Under the pieces are notes generated by a model. The model made no database searches and was not told the origin of the DNA. It saw only the letters and a program-made list of their open reading frames with translations. Shown piece after piece: positions 56,634 to 64,000 of a stretch of DNA of 64,000 nt. Position 1 is the first letter of the stretch, and every line of letters begins with the position of its first letter. The stretch comes from Gemmatimonadota bacterium. GTDB taxonomy: Bacteria; Gemmatimonadota; Gemmatimonadetes; Gemmatimonadales; Gemmatimonadaceae. The translations under genes were made by a program, and so were the position numbers. Location of the stretch: positions 1 through 64,000 of the forward strand of contig JAQBQB010000012.1 in the NCBI GenBank assembly GCA_028287235.1, given 5' to 3'.

Positions 56634-58058
56634 CTACCGCGATCGCTTCCACTTCGTTCCAGCCGACGTATCCTCGATCGTAATGCCGCGCTCGGCGAGC
56701 TCGGCCCGGATTCGGTCCGCCTCGCCGAAGTCCCGTCGCTCCCTCGCCGCTCGGCGCCCTGCCAAACGCTCCTCGACCCACGCGGCGAGCTCGGGATCGT
56801 CGATTTGACGCTCGGGCACGATGTCGAGCACGCCGTTGATCCTCGCGAACGCCGCCCGCGCCCGCTCCAGCGACTCCGTATCGCTTCCCCGCTTGTCGAG
56901 CTCGGCGTTCGCCCGAGTGATGAACGTGAACAAGCCCGCCAACGCGTTCGGCGCGTTCAAGTCGTCGAACAAGGCAGCCTCGACCTCGGCGACGGCTGAG
57001 TCGGCGGCAACCGCGAGCTCGGTGGTTCCACCGGTCGCCGTGGCCAACCGGTCGGCAAAGTCGCCGACCCGCCGGACCGCGTTCATCGACGCCTCGAGCG
57101 CCTCCTCGGACAGGTTCAACTCTTTCCGATAGTGCGTGTTGAACACGAAGTGTCGCACGGCAGCCGCAGAGATCTGCGCCTCGCGCATTCCCTGCACCGT
57201 AGTCACGTTGCCGAGGCGTTTCGCCATCTTGGAACCATCGGTCAACAAGAACGCACCATGGCACCAGAATCGCGAGAATGTGGCGCCAGTAGCAGCCTCT
57301 GACTGCGCTATTTCGTCTTCATGATGCGGGAAGATGAGGTCGATCCCACCGCAATGGATATCGAGCGTTTCCCCCAACAAATCGATCGCCATGGCCGAGC
57401 ACTCGAGGTGCCAGCCGGGGCGGCCGCGGCCCCACGGCGAGTCCCAGGCCGCCCCCGACGCCTCGTCTTCCGGCTTGGCAGACTTCCAGAGCGCGAAGTC
57501 CTGCGCGTTCTCCTTCGAGTAGTCGTCCTGCGCCACCCGGGCCCCCGACCTCACCTCGCGCGTATCCAACCGGGACAGCCGCCCATAGCCGGGAAATCGG
57601 TCGATCGCGAAGTAGACGGAGTTGTCCTCCGCCTGGTAGGCAACCCCCCGTGCGATGAGCCGCTCGACCAGCACGATCATCTGCGGGATGTAATCGGTCG
57701 CCTTCGGATAGACCTCGGCCGGCTCGATGCGCAGATATGCCCGGTCCTCATGGAAGACCTTGGTCACCGGTTCGGTCACCTCGCGGATCGTCTTTCCCTG
57801 CTCCTGCGCCCGGCGGATGATCTTGTCGTCGACGTCGGTCAGGTTCATCACCTGGCGAACCTTCCATCCGCGCAGCCGCAGCGCGCGGCGCATCAGGTCG
57901 GCAAACAGGAACGTGCGAAAATTCCCGAGGTGCGCCGGGTTGTAGACCGTGGGCCCACAGCTATAGATGCGCACCGTGTCGCCGTCGGTCGGCGCGAACG
58001 GCTCGACCGAACGCGTCATCGTGTTGAACAGGCGAAACTCGGGCTGCGACGGAGGCAT
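56634..58058 (-). CDS. cysS: Cysteinyl-tRNA synthetase
   Basis: The 474-residue class I enzyme has the HIGH-type motif in YNPAHLGNFRTFLFADLMRR, zinc ligands around CGPTVYN and WHLECSAMAIDLLGETLDIH, HCGGIDLIFPHHEDEIAQSE, and the KMSKS loop as KMAKRLGN. That last motif deviates at two places, yet keeps the essential Lys residues. The length is normal. It lies 110 bp upstream of the tRNA promoter in the same direction; no tRNA-Cys is nearby. Confidence 0.96.
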   Translation of the reverse strand: MPPSQPEFRLFNTMTRSVEPFAPTDGDTVRIYSCGPTVYNPAHLGNFRTFLFADLMRRALRLRGWKVRQVMNLTDVDDKIIRRAQEQGKTIREVTEPVTKVFHEDRAYLRIEPAEVYPKATDYIPQMIVLVERLIARGVAYQAEDNSVYFAIDRFPGYGRLSRLDTREVRSGARVAQDDYSKENAQDFALWKSAKPEDEASGAAWDSPWGRGRPGWHLECSAMAIDLLGETLDIHCGGIDLIFPHHEDEIAQSEAATGATFSRFWCHGAFLLTDGSKMAKRLGNVTTVQGMREAQISAAAVRHFVFNTHYRKELNLSEEALEASMNAVRRVGDFADRLATATGGTTELAVAADSAVAEVEAALFDDLNAPNALAGLFTFITRANAELDKRGSDTESLERARAAFARINGVLDIVPERQIDDPELAAWVEERLAGRRAARERRDFGEADRIRAELAERGITIEDTSAGTKWKRSR

Positions 58059-58208
58059 CGACGGGCGATTGTGAGAAGGTTGGTGAATGCTAGACAGATT
58101 TGCCCGTAGCTGGTAGCTCGTCTGGTCGCTGACCGCTGCAGCGGACTTTCGGTTGGCGGCGCGGCACGACGGTCACGGATGTGCCGCCCGGCCTCGTATC
58201 CTGCATGC

Positions 58209-58727
58209 GTGGCCATCGCACTCGAGCTCCGGGGAATTCGGAAACGCTTCACCGTCGGAGCCGGCGGGTGTCGGGCCTTCGTCGACGTGCTGCGCGGTGT
58301 CGATCTCGTCGTGCGCAGCGGCGAGTGTTCGATAGTCGTCGGGCCAGCGGGGGCCGGCAAGACGACACTGCTCTTGTGCGCGGCCGGATTGATCACGCCC
58401 GAATCGGGCGAGCGCGAGTGGTTCGGCGACCCGGCGCGCGCCGTTGCGCAGCGGCGCGTGCTGTATCACCACGCCCCAACGGATCTCGTGCGGCTCGGCG
58501 CGCTCGACGGTCCACACATTCACCTGGTCGACGGCGTGCCAAGCACCGGCGCCGCAATGCACGGCTGGATCGAGCAGCGGTGCGACACGGGCGACGCCGT
58601 GCTCGTCGCGTGCCGCGACTTGTCGCTCGCGCCCCATTTTTCGGTGCGCGTGCTGGAGCTGCGCGCCGGCCAGCTCCACACTGCGTCGCGCGCCCACGCC
58701 CGCGTCGCCGAACGCGCGCGTCGGTAA
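58209..58727 (+). CDS. Shortened ABC-transporter-like ATP-binding protein
   Basis: I start at the GTG on 58209 (VAIALELRGIRKRFTVGAGG), giving 172 residues. The first half is a normal ABC domain up to Walker A (VVGPAGAGKTTLLLCAAGLI) and TPESGEREWFG. After about residue 80 the Q-loop, the LSGGQ signature and a standard Walker B/His-loop region are missing; only DAVLVACRDLSLAPHFSVRV and LELRAGQLHT recall the C-terminal end. It is about 60 residues shorter than a functional ABC domain. No permease gene adjoins it. It may be a degraded or specialised P-loop protein. Confidence 0.65.
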   Translation: MAIALELRGIRKRFTVGAGGCRAFVDVLRGVDLVVRSGECSIVVGPAGAGKTTLLLCAAGLITPESGEREWFGDPARAVAQRRVLYHHAPTDLVRLGALDGPHIHLVDGVPSTGAAMHGWIEQRCDTGDAVLVACRDLSLAPHFSVRVLELRAGQLHTASRAHARVAERARR

Positions 58728-58741
58728 GCCGCGCGACGCAC

Positions 58742-58773
58742 CATCACGCCATCACGCCTTCACGCCTTCACGC
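58742..58773. repeat. Octanucleotide tandem repeat at the AI-2E gene stop
   Basis: CATCACGC twice and CTTCACGC twice in strict 8-bp phase; the stop codon of the AI-2E-family gene (58768-58770) lies inside the last unit. It resembles the heptad tracts in position but has a different period. Confidence 0.7.
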
Positions 58774-59982
58774 GCTGCGCTTCAGTCCGGACCGCTCGGC
58801 GGCACTCACGACGTCCACCTGAATCCCCGGCAATGCGACCACGCCGCCGCCCGGCACGGGCACGCGCAGCACCAGCGGCCGTTCGCGTGTCGTCTTGCGG
58901 AAGCCCTGTCCCTCGTAGATGCGCGTGATCAGAATCCGTCGCACGATCACCATGAGCGCGGCGAGCGTCGGCAGCGCCACGATGAGTCCCAACCCGCCGA
59001 GCAGCTGGCCGATCACCAGCACCGCCATGATCGTCAGCACCGGCGGCAGGTCGACCTTCTTCGACATGACGAGCGGCGAGACGATGTTGCCCTCGATCAG
59101 GTGCACCACCACGCCGAGTCCTACGACCAGCAGGGCGTGACCGAGCGGACTGAAGCCATGGTACCCTTGGCCGGTGAGGACGAAGAGCGCCGGCAGCGTG
59201 GTGGAGAGCAACGTTCCGAAGAACGGAATGATCGCCACGAGCCCGGTGAAGATGCCGAACACCAGCGCGTACGGCACGTTCAGGATGTAGAGCCCAAGCG
59301 CCGTGATCGCGCCGAGGAACGTCATCGTCATGAGCTGGCCAACGATGTACGCGCGCAGCGAATTCGCGAGATCGGCGAGGACGTCGCGTACGAGATCGCG
59401 ATGGATGGGCGGAAAGAGCGCGATCAGCCATTCGCGATAGAGCGCGGGGTGCAGCGCGAGGTAGATCCCCATCACGCCCACGGCGAAGATGTTGATCGCC
59501 GCGTGCACGATCTCGAACACCTTCGTTGGAATGCTGCCGAACATTCCACTCAGCTCGTTGTAGGCCGCCTGCACGGTCCGATGCTGATCCGACGGGCCGA
59601 TCATGTCGCGGAGCGCGGGGAACTTGTTGGCCAGCTCGTCGATCCCCTTCTCCCACGCATCGATGAACGTGGGCATCTGCTGCACGAGCTGGCGCGTCTG
59701 CTCGATCACGGGCGGAACGAGTATCCACGCCAGCAGAAAGAGGAGGCCGACCGAGCCGATGATGGCCGCGGCGAGCGCCATCCCTTCGGGCACCCGCGCG
59801 TGCCGCTCCAGCCACCCGGCGACCGCGCCCAGATAAAGGGACACGAGGATGCCGAGCATGAGCAGCACAAAAACCTGAGCGACGGTCTTGAACAGCCAGA
59901 TACCGAGGACTGTCAGGACCGTCGCCGTCAGAATGGGGCCGAAGCGGAGGCCGGCCCCTTTTTTTCGCCCGTCAGCGCTCAA
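58768..59982 (-). CDS. AI-2E family permease
   Basis: The 404-residue membrane protein has about seven or eight helices: GPILTATVLTVLGIWLFKTV, VFVLLMLGILVSLYLGAVAG and MALAAAIIGSVGLLFLLAWI in the N-terminal part, then LVAIIPFFGTLLSTTLPALF and VLVIGQLLGGLGLIVALPTL. IEGNIVSPLVMSKKVDLPPV is the AI-2E/PerM signature. Family members are exporters or antiporters with varied or unknown substrates. The start overlaps the pspA stop by 4 bp. Confidence 0.92.
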   Translation of the reverse strand: MSADGRKKGAGLRFGPILTATVLTVLGIWLFKTVAQVFVLLMLGILVSLYLGAVAGWLERHARVPEGMALAAAIIGSVGLLFLLAWILVPPVIEQTRQLVQQMPTFIDAWEKGIDELANKFPALRDMIGPSDQHRTVQAAYNELSGMFGSIPTKVFEIVHAAINIFAVGVMGIYLALHPALYREWLIALFPPIHRDLVRDVLADLANSLRAYIVGQLMTMTFLGAITALGLYILNVPYALVFGIFTGLVAIIPFFGTLLSTTLPALFVLTGQGYHGFSPLGHALLVVGLGVVVHLIEGNIVSPLVMSKKVDLPPVLTIMAVLVIGQLLGGLGLIVALPTLAALMVIVRRILITRIYEGQGFRKTTRERPLVLRVPVPGGGVVALPGIQVDVVSAAERSGLKRSA

Positions 59983-60761
59983 TGGCTTTTCTTGTCGGTG
60001 GACTCTTCGATCTCGGCGTGCACGGTCTCTTCGTCATCCCGTCCGGCGCCGAGCGCTTTCTTGTCGGCTGAACCGGCAGGTAGCATGCCCATCTTTTGTT
60101 TGAGGGCCAAGAGCTGCACGTCCACGCTGCCGGCGGCGGCGCCTTTCTCCAGCTGCTTGAAGTCGCGCGCCAGGGCGTCGCCGCTGAACTCCTCTTCGAT
60201 CTCGATCGACGCCTTGAGCTGGCGCTCGTTCGTCTCGATGCGCTCTTCCATTCGCGCAAAGGCATCGAACGCCGACTTCTCCGACATCGACGACATCGTT
60301 TCGGCGATGCGCTTCTGCGCCTGCGCCCGGCGCTGGCGCGCCACGAGCAGGTTCTTCTTGCGCTTCGCTTCTTCGATCTTGTCGTTCAGATCGCGCAGGG
60401 AGTTCTTGAGCTTCTCCGTCTCGAGACGGTGCATCTCCCACGTTTGGTCGAGCTGCTGGGCGTGCGACGTGTGCTCGCCCTGACGCATGAGCGCTTGCTT
60501 GGCGAGGTCGTCGCGGCCTTCCTTGATCGCGAGCATCGCCTTCTGTTCCCAATCCGCCGCCTGGCGGTATTCGGCATCCGTCTGGTCGCGCAGCCGCTTC
60601 TCGTCGGCGATGGCGGTCGCGACCTGTTGCTTCGCCTTGGCAAGCTGCCCGCGCATGTCGACCAGGATCTGATTCAACATCTTCTCGGGATCTTCGGCCC
60701 GGGAAATCAGATCGTTGATGTTCGACCGCATCAGGGACGACAGCCTATCGATGATACCCAT
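59979..60761 (-). CDS. pspA: PspA/IM30-family membrane-stress protein
   Basis: The 260-residue protein is nearly all coiled coil: MGIIDRLSSLMRSNINDLIS, EDPEKMLNQILVDMRGQLAK, KQALMRQGEHTSHAQQLDQT and EAKRKKNLLVARQRRAQAQK. These are the ESCRT-III-like helices of PspA/Vipp1, which polymerise on damaged inner membrane. The C-terminal 50 residues are Lys/Asp/Glu-rich and variable. It lies between a ybjN-like gene (3 bp away) and the AI-2E permease, a plausible membrane-stress operon; pspB/C/F are absent. Confidence 0.93.
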   Translation of the reverse strand: MGIIDRLSSLMRSNINDLISRAEDPEKMLNQILVDMRGQLAKAKQQVATAIADEKRLRDQTDAEYRQAADWEQKAMLAIKEGRDDLAKQALMRQGEHTSHAQQLDQTWEMHRLETEKLKNSLRDLNDKIEEAKRKKNLLVARQRRAQAQKRIAETMSSMSEKSAFDAFARMEERIETNERQLKASIEIEEEFSGDALARDFKQLEKGAAAGSVDVQLLALKQKMGMLPAGSADKKALGAGRDDEETVHAEIEESTDKKSH

Positions 60762-60764
60762 GGA

Positions 60765-61169
60765 TTACCGAGCCTCGCGGTACGAGCCGAGTTCACGCAA
60801 ATGCGACGCGAGCGCAACGGTGATGCTTTCGTACGCCGCGAGGAACTCCTCGTAGTCCAGATGCGAGAGCTCGAGCGCTTCGGTCATCACGATCGATTCG
60901 GCTTCGATCCCGTACGCCCCGTGGACGAGATCGGTCGCATTGAGCTCCAGAAGCCGGCGGCTCAACGTCGCCAGCGACTCCGCGTTGGTCGGGAGCGTCA
61001 TGACTTTCACGCGGAGAATGACGACGGGCGGCGAAAAGTGGACCACGACGCCGAAATCGAGCTCGCCGCTGGGCCGGATCACCCACAAGCCAGGCTCCAC
61101 TTCCGTATGACTCGCCCCTTCGGAGCTCAGCCGATTGAGAAAGCCCTCGATGTCTTCCTTGGTCACCAT
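60765..61169 (-). CDS. YbjN-like small cytosolic protein
   Basis: I start at the ATG on 61169 (MVTKEDIEGFLNRLSSEGAS), preceded by AAGGA; this gives 134 residues. LWVIRPSGELDFGVVVHFSP, LSRRLLELNATDLVHGAYGI and ESIVMTEALELSHLDYEEFL fit the YbjN/CesT chaperone-like alpha-beta fold. Proteins of this type occur beside pspA in other bacteria as accessory or chaperone-like partners. Function is inferred from fold and neighbours. Confidence 0.7.
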   Translation of the reverse strand: MVTKEDIEGFLNRLSSEGASHTEVEPGLWVIRPSGELDFGVVVHFSPPVVILRVKVMTLPTNAESLATLSRRLLELNATDLVHGAYGIEAESIVMTEALELSHLDYEEFLAAYESITVALASHLRELGSYREAR

Positions 61170-61270
61170 CTCGCGTATCCTTGCGTGAATGCTGTAGGAA
61201 CTACGAATCAGCGGGCCGGACGTTTCAATATCCGGGGCCAAAGTGACCCGTCGACACGCTAAGGTACTCT

Positions 61271-61368
61271 GTCATCCCGAGCGCAGCGAGGGATCTACCG
61301 TATCGAGATCGCAGCCGGCAAAAGGTGCGAGATAGTAGATCCCTCCTCGCTCCGTTCGTCGGAATGAC
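61271..61368. repeat. REP-like palindrome between sdaAA and the ybjN-like gene
   Basis: GTCATCCCGAGCGCAGCGAG followed by GGATCTAC pairs with GTAGATCCCTCCTCGCTCCG and GTCGGAATGAC. It is a relative of the array at 14041-14373 and can act as a transcription end for sdaAA, whose stop follows at 61372. Confidence 0.8.
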
Positions 61369-61371
61369 GGT

Positions 61372-62250
61372 CTACGCCTTCTTTATTTGAACCAGCCGCT
61401 CCTTCGCCAGCCGCCGTCCGGTGGGCGTCGCCGCCAACCCGCCGCCGGCCGTTTCTCTGTATCGCACGTCCATGTCGCGGCCGATCTCGCCCATCGTGTC
61501 GATCACCTCGTCGGCCGGAATCGCGAACTCGATCCCGGCGAGGGCCATCTCGATCGCCGCCATCGCGATCGCTGCGCCGGTCGCATTCCGAAAAACGCAC
61601 GGCAGCTCGACCAACCCGCCGAGCGGATCGCACACCAGCCCGAGCGTACCCTGCTGCGCCAACGCAACGGCGTGCGACACCTGGCGCGGCGATCCGCCGA
61701 GCATCTCGGTCGCCGCGCCCGCCGCCATGCCGGCCGCCGCGCCAGTTTCCGCCTGACATCCGCCTTCGGCGCCCGACAGCGACGCGCGCTCGGCGACCAC
61801 CGCGCCGATCAGGCCGGCCGTCGCGAGCGCATCGATGAGCTGCTCATCCGAGATGCCGCGCGCCGCGGCGAGACCGGTGAGCACGGCGGGCAGCACGCCG
61901 GCACCGCCCGCCGTGGGCGCGGCCACGATCACGCCCATCGCGGCGTTCACTTCCTGCACGGCGAGCGCCCGGGCGAGAATGTCGCGGAACGGCGTACCGG
62001 CGAGAGGGCCGGGCGGACCGGTGACGAGCTTGGCCGCGTCGCCGCCCACGAGCCCGGAGGCCGAGCGCAGGTCGCCCACGAGTCCTTTCTCGACCGCGCC
62101 CTGCATCACGACGAGCGCGCGCCGCAGCGCGTCGCGGATCTCGCTCACGGGCCGGCCTTGGTCCTCGGACTCCGCCGCCAGCGCGACCTGCGACAGCGAC
62201 AGGCCCCGCGCTTCGGCGTCACGAACGGCAGCTCCCAGCGAGCGATACAT
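61372..62250 (-). CDS. sdaAA: L-serine dehydratase, iron-sulfur-dependent, alpha subunit
   Basis: The 292-residue subunit deaminates L-serine to pyruvate and ammonia together with SdaAB. It has AAPTAGGAGVLPAVLTGLAA, EGGCQAETGAAAGMAAGAAT and LVCDPLGGLVELPCVFRNAT, which hold the three Cys positions for the 4Fe-4S cluster. It follows sdaAB by 24 bp. This two-subunit form is typical of Gram-positive and some other bacteria, whereas E. coli has a fused enzyme. Confidence 0.96.
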   Translation of the reverse strand: MYRSLGAAVRDAEARGLSLSQVALAAESEDQGRPVSEIRDALRRALVVMQGAVEKGLVGDLRSASGLVGGDAAKLVTGPPGPLAGTPFRDILARALAVQEVNAAMGVIVAAPTAGGAGVLPAVLTGLAAARGISDEQLIDALATAGLIGAVVAERASLSGAEGGCQAETGAAAGMAAGAATEMLGGSPRQVSHAVALAQQGTLGLVCDPLGGLVELPCVFRNATGAAIAMAAIEMALAGIEFAIPADEVIDTMGEIGRDMDVRYRETAGGGLAATPTGRRLAKERLVQIKKA

Positions 62251-62274
62251 TAGCGTCTCGTAATTATAGAATGC

Positions 62275-62943
62275 TCAAGCGGACACCTTGTCGAGCCGGA
62301 ACGCCCAGCGCACCCAGGGAAACGCCCGGATGTGGTCGCGCACCGTCTCGTCGGGAAAGTCGTCGAGCTCGATGACCATGAACGCGTCGCCGCCGCGCCG
62401 CTGCCGCGTCAGGCGCAGCGTCGCGATGTTGAGGCCGTCCTCGGCCAGCAGCGTGGCGATCCGCGCGATCGAGCCGCGCATGTCCTCGGCGACGAGCACG
62501 ATCGTGTGGTAATTCCCGGAGACCTCGACCGGGAAGCCGTCGATCTGGGTGACCATCACGCGGCCCGCGCCGAGCGACGATCCCACCATCACCGCCGAGC
62601 GCTCGCCGCGCTCGAGCGTGATGCGCACCGTGTTCGGATGCGCCTCTTCGTCGAGCGTCGTCTTCTCGAATTTGTAGTCGAGCCCTTCGCGGTCCGCGAT
62701 CTCGAGCGCGGTGCGGATGCGGTCGTCGTCGGGTCGAAAGCCCATCAAGCCGGCGACGATCGCCTTGTCGGTGCCGTGCCCTTCCCCGGTGCGTGCGAAG
62801 GAGCCGTGCAGCTCGACCTTGGCCCGCTCCGGCGTACCGCCAACGAGGCCGCGCGCCAACAGTCCGATTCGGCACGCGCCCGCCGTATGCGAGCTCGAGG
62901 GACCGACCATGACGGGGCCGATGATGTCGAGAAGGGAGACCAT
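62275..62943 (-). CDS. sdaAB: L-serine dehydratase, iron-sulfur-dependent, beta subunit
   Basis: The 222-residue protein starts with the SDH-beta domain (VSLLDIIGPVMVGPSSSHTA; KVELHGSFARTGEGHGTDKA) and ends with an ACT domain (HTIVLVAEDMRGSIARIATL; LAEDGLNIATLRLTRQRRGG) that may sense serine. It is the first gene of the sdaAB-sdaAA pair and starts 45 bp after the uvrA stop. Confidence 0.96.
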   Translation of the reverse strand: MVSLLDIIGPVMVGPSSSHTAGACRIGLLARGLVGGTPERAKVELHGSFARTGEGHGTDKAIVAGLMGFRPDDDRIRTALEIADREGLDYKFEKTTLDEEAHPNTVRITLERGERSAVMVGSSLGAGRVMVTQIDGFPVEVSGNYHTIVLVAEDMRGSIARIATLLAEDGLNIATLRLTRQRRGGDAFMVIELDDFPDETVRDHIRAFPWVRWAFRLDKVSA

Positions 62944-62988
62944 GAGTGGAAGTTAGCGCCTGTCCGGAGGCAGGTGACGACCGGCGCC

Positions 62989-64000
62989 TTACCCCGCCTT
63001 CCGCCGCTTCTTCTGCGCCAGCAATCCTTTCAGATAATGCCCGGTATGCGACTCCGGCACCGCCGCGACGTCTTCCGGCGTTCCCGCGGCGACGATGTTC
63101 CCGCCGCGGTTTCCACCCTCCGGACCGAGGTCGATGATCCAATCCGCCGTCTTGATCACGTCGAGATTGTGCTCGATCACCAGCACCGTGTTCCCGCGAT
63201 CGACCAGCCGGTGCAGCACGTCGAGCAGCACGCGCACGTCCTCGAAATGCAGGCCGGTGGTGGGCTCGTCGAGGATGTAGAACGTCCGCCCCGTGTCGCG
63301 CTTCGACAGCTCGGTCGCGAGCTTCACGCGCTGCGCCTCGCCGCCCGACAGCGTCGTCGCACTCTGCCCGAGGTGCAAGTAGCCGAGCCCGACGTCGGCC
63401 AGCGTCTGCAGCTTCTGGAAGATGCGCGGCTGGTTCTGGAACACCTCGACCGCGTCGTCCACCGTGAGCTCGAGCACGTCGGCGATCGTGAGACCGCGGA
63501 AGCGAACCTCGAGCGTCTCGCGATTGTACCGCTTGCCCTTGCAGACCTCGCACGGCACGTACACGTCGGGCAGGAAGTGCATCTCGATCTTCACGAGACC
63601 GTCGCCCTGACACGCCTCGCACCGTCCGCCCTTCACGTTGAACGAGAAGCGCCCCGGTCCGTAGCCGCGAATCTTGGCCTCCGGCAATTCGGCGAACAGC
63701 TCGCGCATGGGCGTGAACAAGCCCGTGTACGTCGCCGGATTCGAGCGCGGCGTGCGGCCGATCGGACTCTGGTCGATGTCGATGACCTTGTCGATGTGCT
63801 CGAAGCCGGTGATCCGATCGTGCTCGCCCGGAATGACGCGCGCACGATAGAAGTGCCGGGCCAACGAGCGATGCAAAATGTCTTCGATCAGCGTCGACTT
63901 GCCCGAGCCCGACACGCCGGTGATGGCGACGAACAGCCCGAGCGGAATGTCGACGCTCACGTCGCGCAGGTTGTGCTCGCGCGCGCCCATGATGTGGATC
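62989..64000 (-). CDS. uvrA: Excinuclease ABC subunit A, C-terminal part (5' end outside window)
   Basis: The visible 337 residues carry the second ABC module: [20 protein letters not shown] (Walker A), the zinc site [20 protein letters not shown] with [10 protein letters not shown], the signature [20 protein letters not shown] and the Walker [17 protein letters not shown]. UvrA detects DNA lesions for nucleotide excision repair. The frame stays open through the window edge (residues [10 protein letters not shown]), so the start lies outside. Confidence 0.97.
   Translation of the reverse strand, partial: IHIMGAREHNLRDVSVDIPLGLFVAITGVSGSGKSTLIEDILHRSLARHFYRARVIPGEHDRITGFEHIDKVIDIDQSPIGRTPRSNPATYTGLFTPMRELFAELPEAKIRGYGPGRFSFNVKGGRCEACQGDGLVKIEMHFLPDVYVPCEVCKGKRYNRETLEVRFRGLTIADVLELTVDDAVEVFQNQPRIFQKLQTLADVGLGYLHLGQSATTLSGGEAQRVKLATELSKRDTGRTFYILDEPTTGLHFEDVRVLLDVLHRLVDRGNTVLVIEHNLDVIKTADWIIDLGPEGGNRGGNIVAAGTPEDVAAVPESHTGHYLKGLLAQKKRRKAG

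Overview
The window is a G+C-rich bacterial chromosome segment. It carries the complete S10-spc ribosomal protein block, a split str operon, the secE-nusG-rplKAJL-rpoBC block, four tRNA genes and many exported hydrolases and lipoproteins. A SusC/SusD pair together with PadR, DUF885, M14 and DUF5700-type genes and Gly/Arg-rich extensions suggests Gemmatimonadota or a close relative. This is inference from gene content; a 16S, RpoB or ribosomal-protein tree would settle it.

Left accessory part (1-14.5 kb). An IS3-family end is followed by one copy of a 240-bp sequence, a YdeI-like gene, a D-aminoacylase-type amidohydrolase, a DUF885 protein and a PadR regulator. A visibly A+T-richer island (about 5.38-9.21 kb) follows. 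I read it as an integron cassette array without an integrase: two complete attC sites and two half sites separate a defence-type reverse transcriptase, a Shedu (SduA) nuclease and an uncharacterised DUF5677-like protein. A second copy of the 240-bp sequence lies just beyond it, at the 3' end of a large M14 peptidase gene. A DUF5700-type protease and a REP-like array close the part.

Translation core (14.5-31.3 kb, minus strand). Reading with transcription: fusA, tuf, rpsJ, rplC, rplD, rplW, rplB, rpsS, rplV, rpsC, rplP, rpmC, rpsQ, rplN, rplX, rplE, rpsN, rpsH, rplF, rplR, rpsE, rpmD, rplO, secY, then a terminator, then adk and map. Several proteins carry unusual tails, above all a 105-residue Gly/Arg-rich N-terminus on uS5 and a histone-H1-like Lys/Ala tail on uL4. 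rpsL-rpsG (35.2-36.0 kb) is cut off from fusA by its own terminator and three envelope genes.

Middle part (31.7-43.4 kb): a plug-only TonB-type protein, an Ig-like lipoprotein with a degenerate metallopeptidase motif, a pilin-like protein, rpsG-rpsL, a SusC-SusD-DUF4397 operon and a PlsB-like acyltransferase.

Right part (43.5-64 kb). tRNA-Thr(TGT), Tyr(GTA), Gly(TCC), Thr(GGT), rpmG, secE, nusG, rplK, rplA, rplJ, rplL, rpoB and rpoC follow one consensus-like promoter and end at a strong terminator. cysS lies upstream in the same direction. Then come a shortened ABC-type P-loop gene, a ybjN-like/pspA/AI-2E-permease operon, two-subunit serine dehydratase and the C-terminal part of uvrA.

The most unexpected non-coding structure is a family of intergenic sequences with a strict 7-bp period, many of them inverted repeats, placed directly after stop codons inside the ribosomal operons. 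They resemble in concept the heptanucleotide STRR repeats of cyanobacteria.
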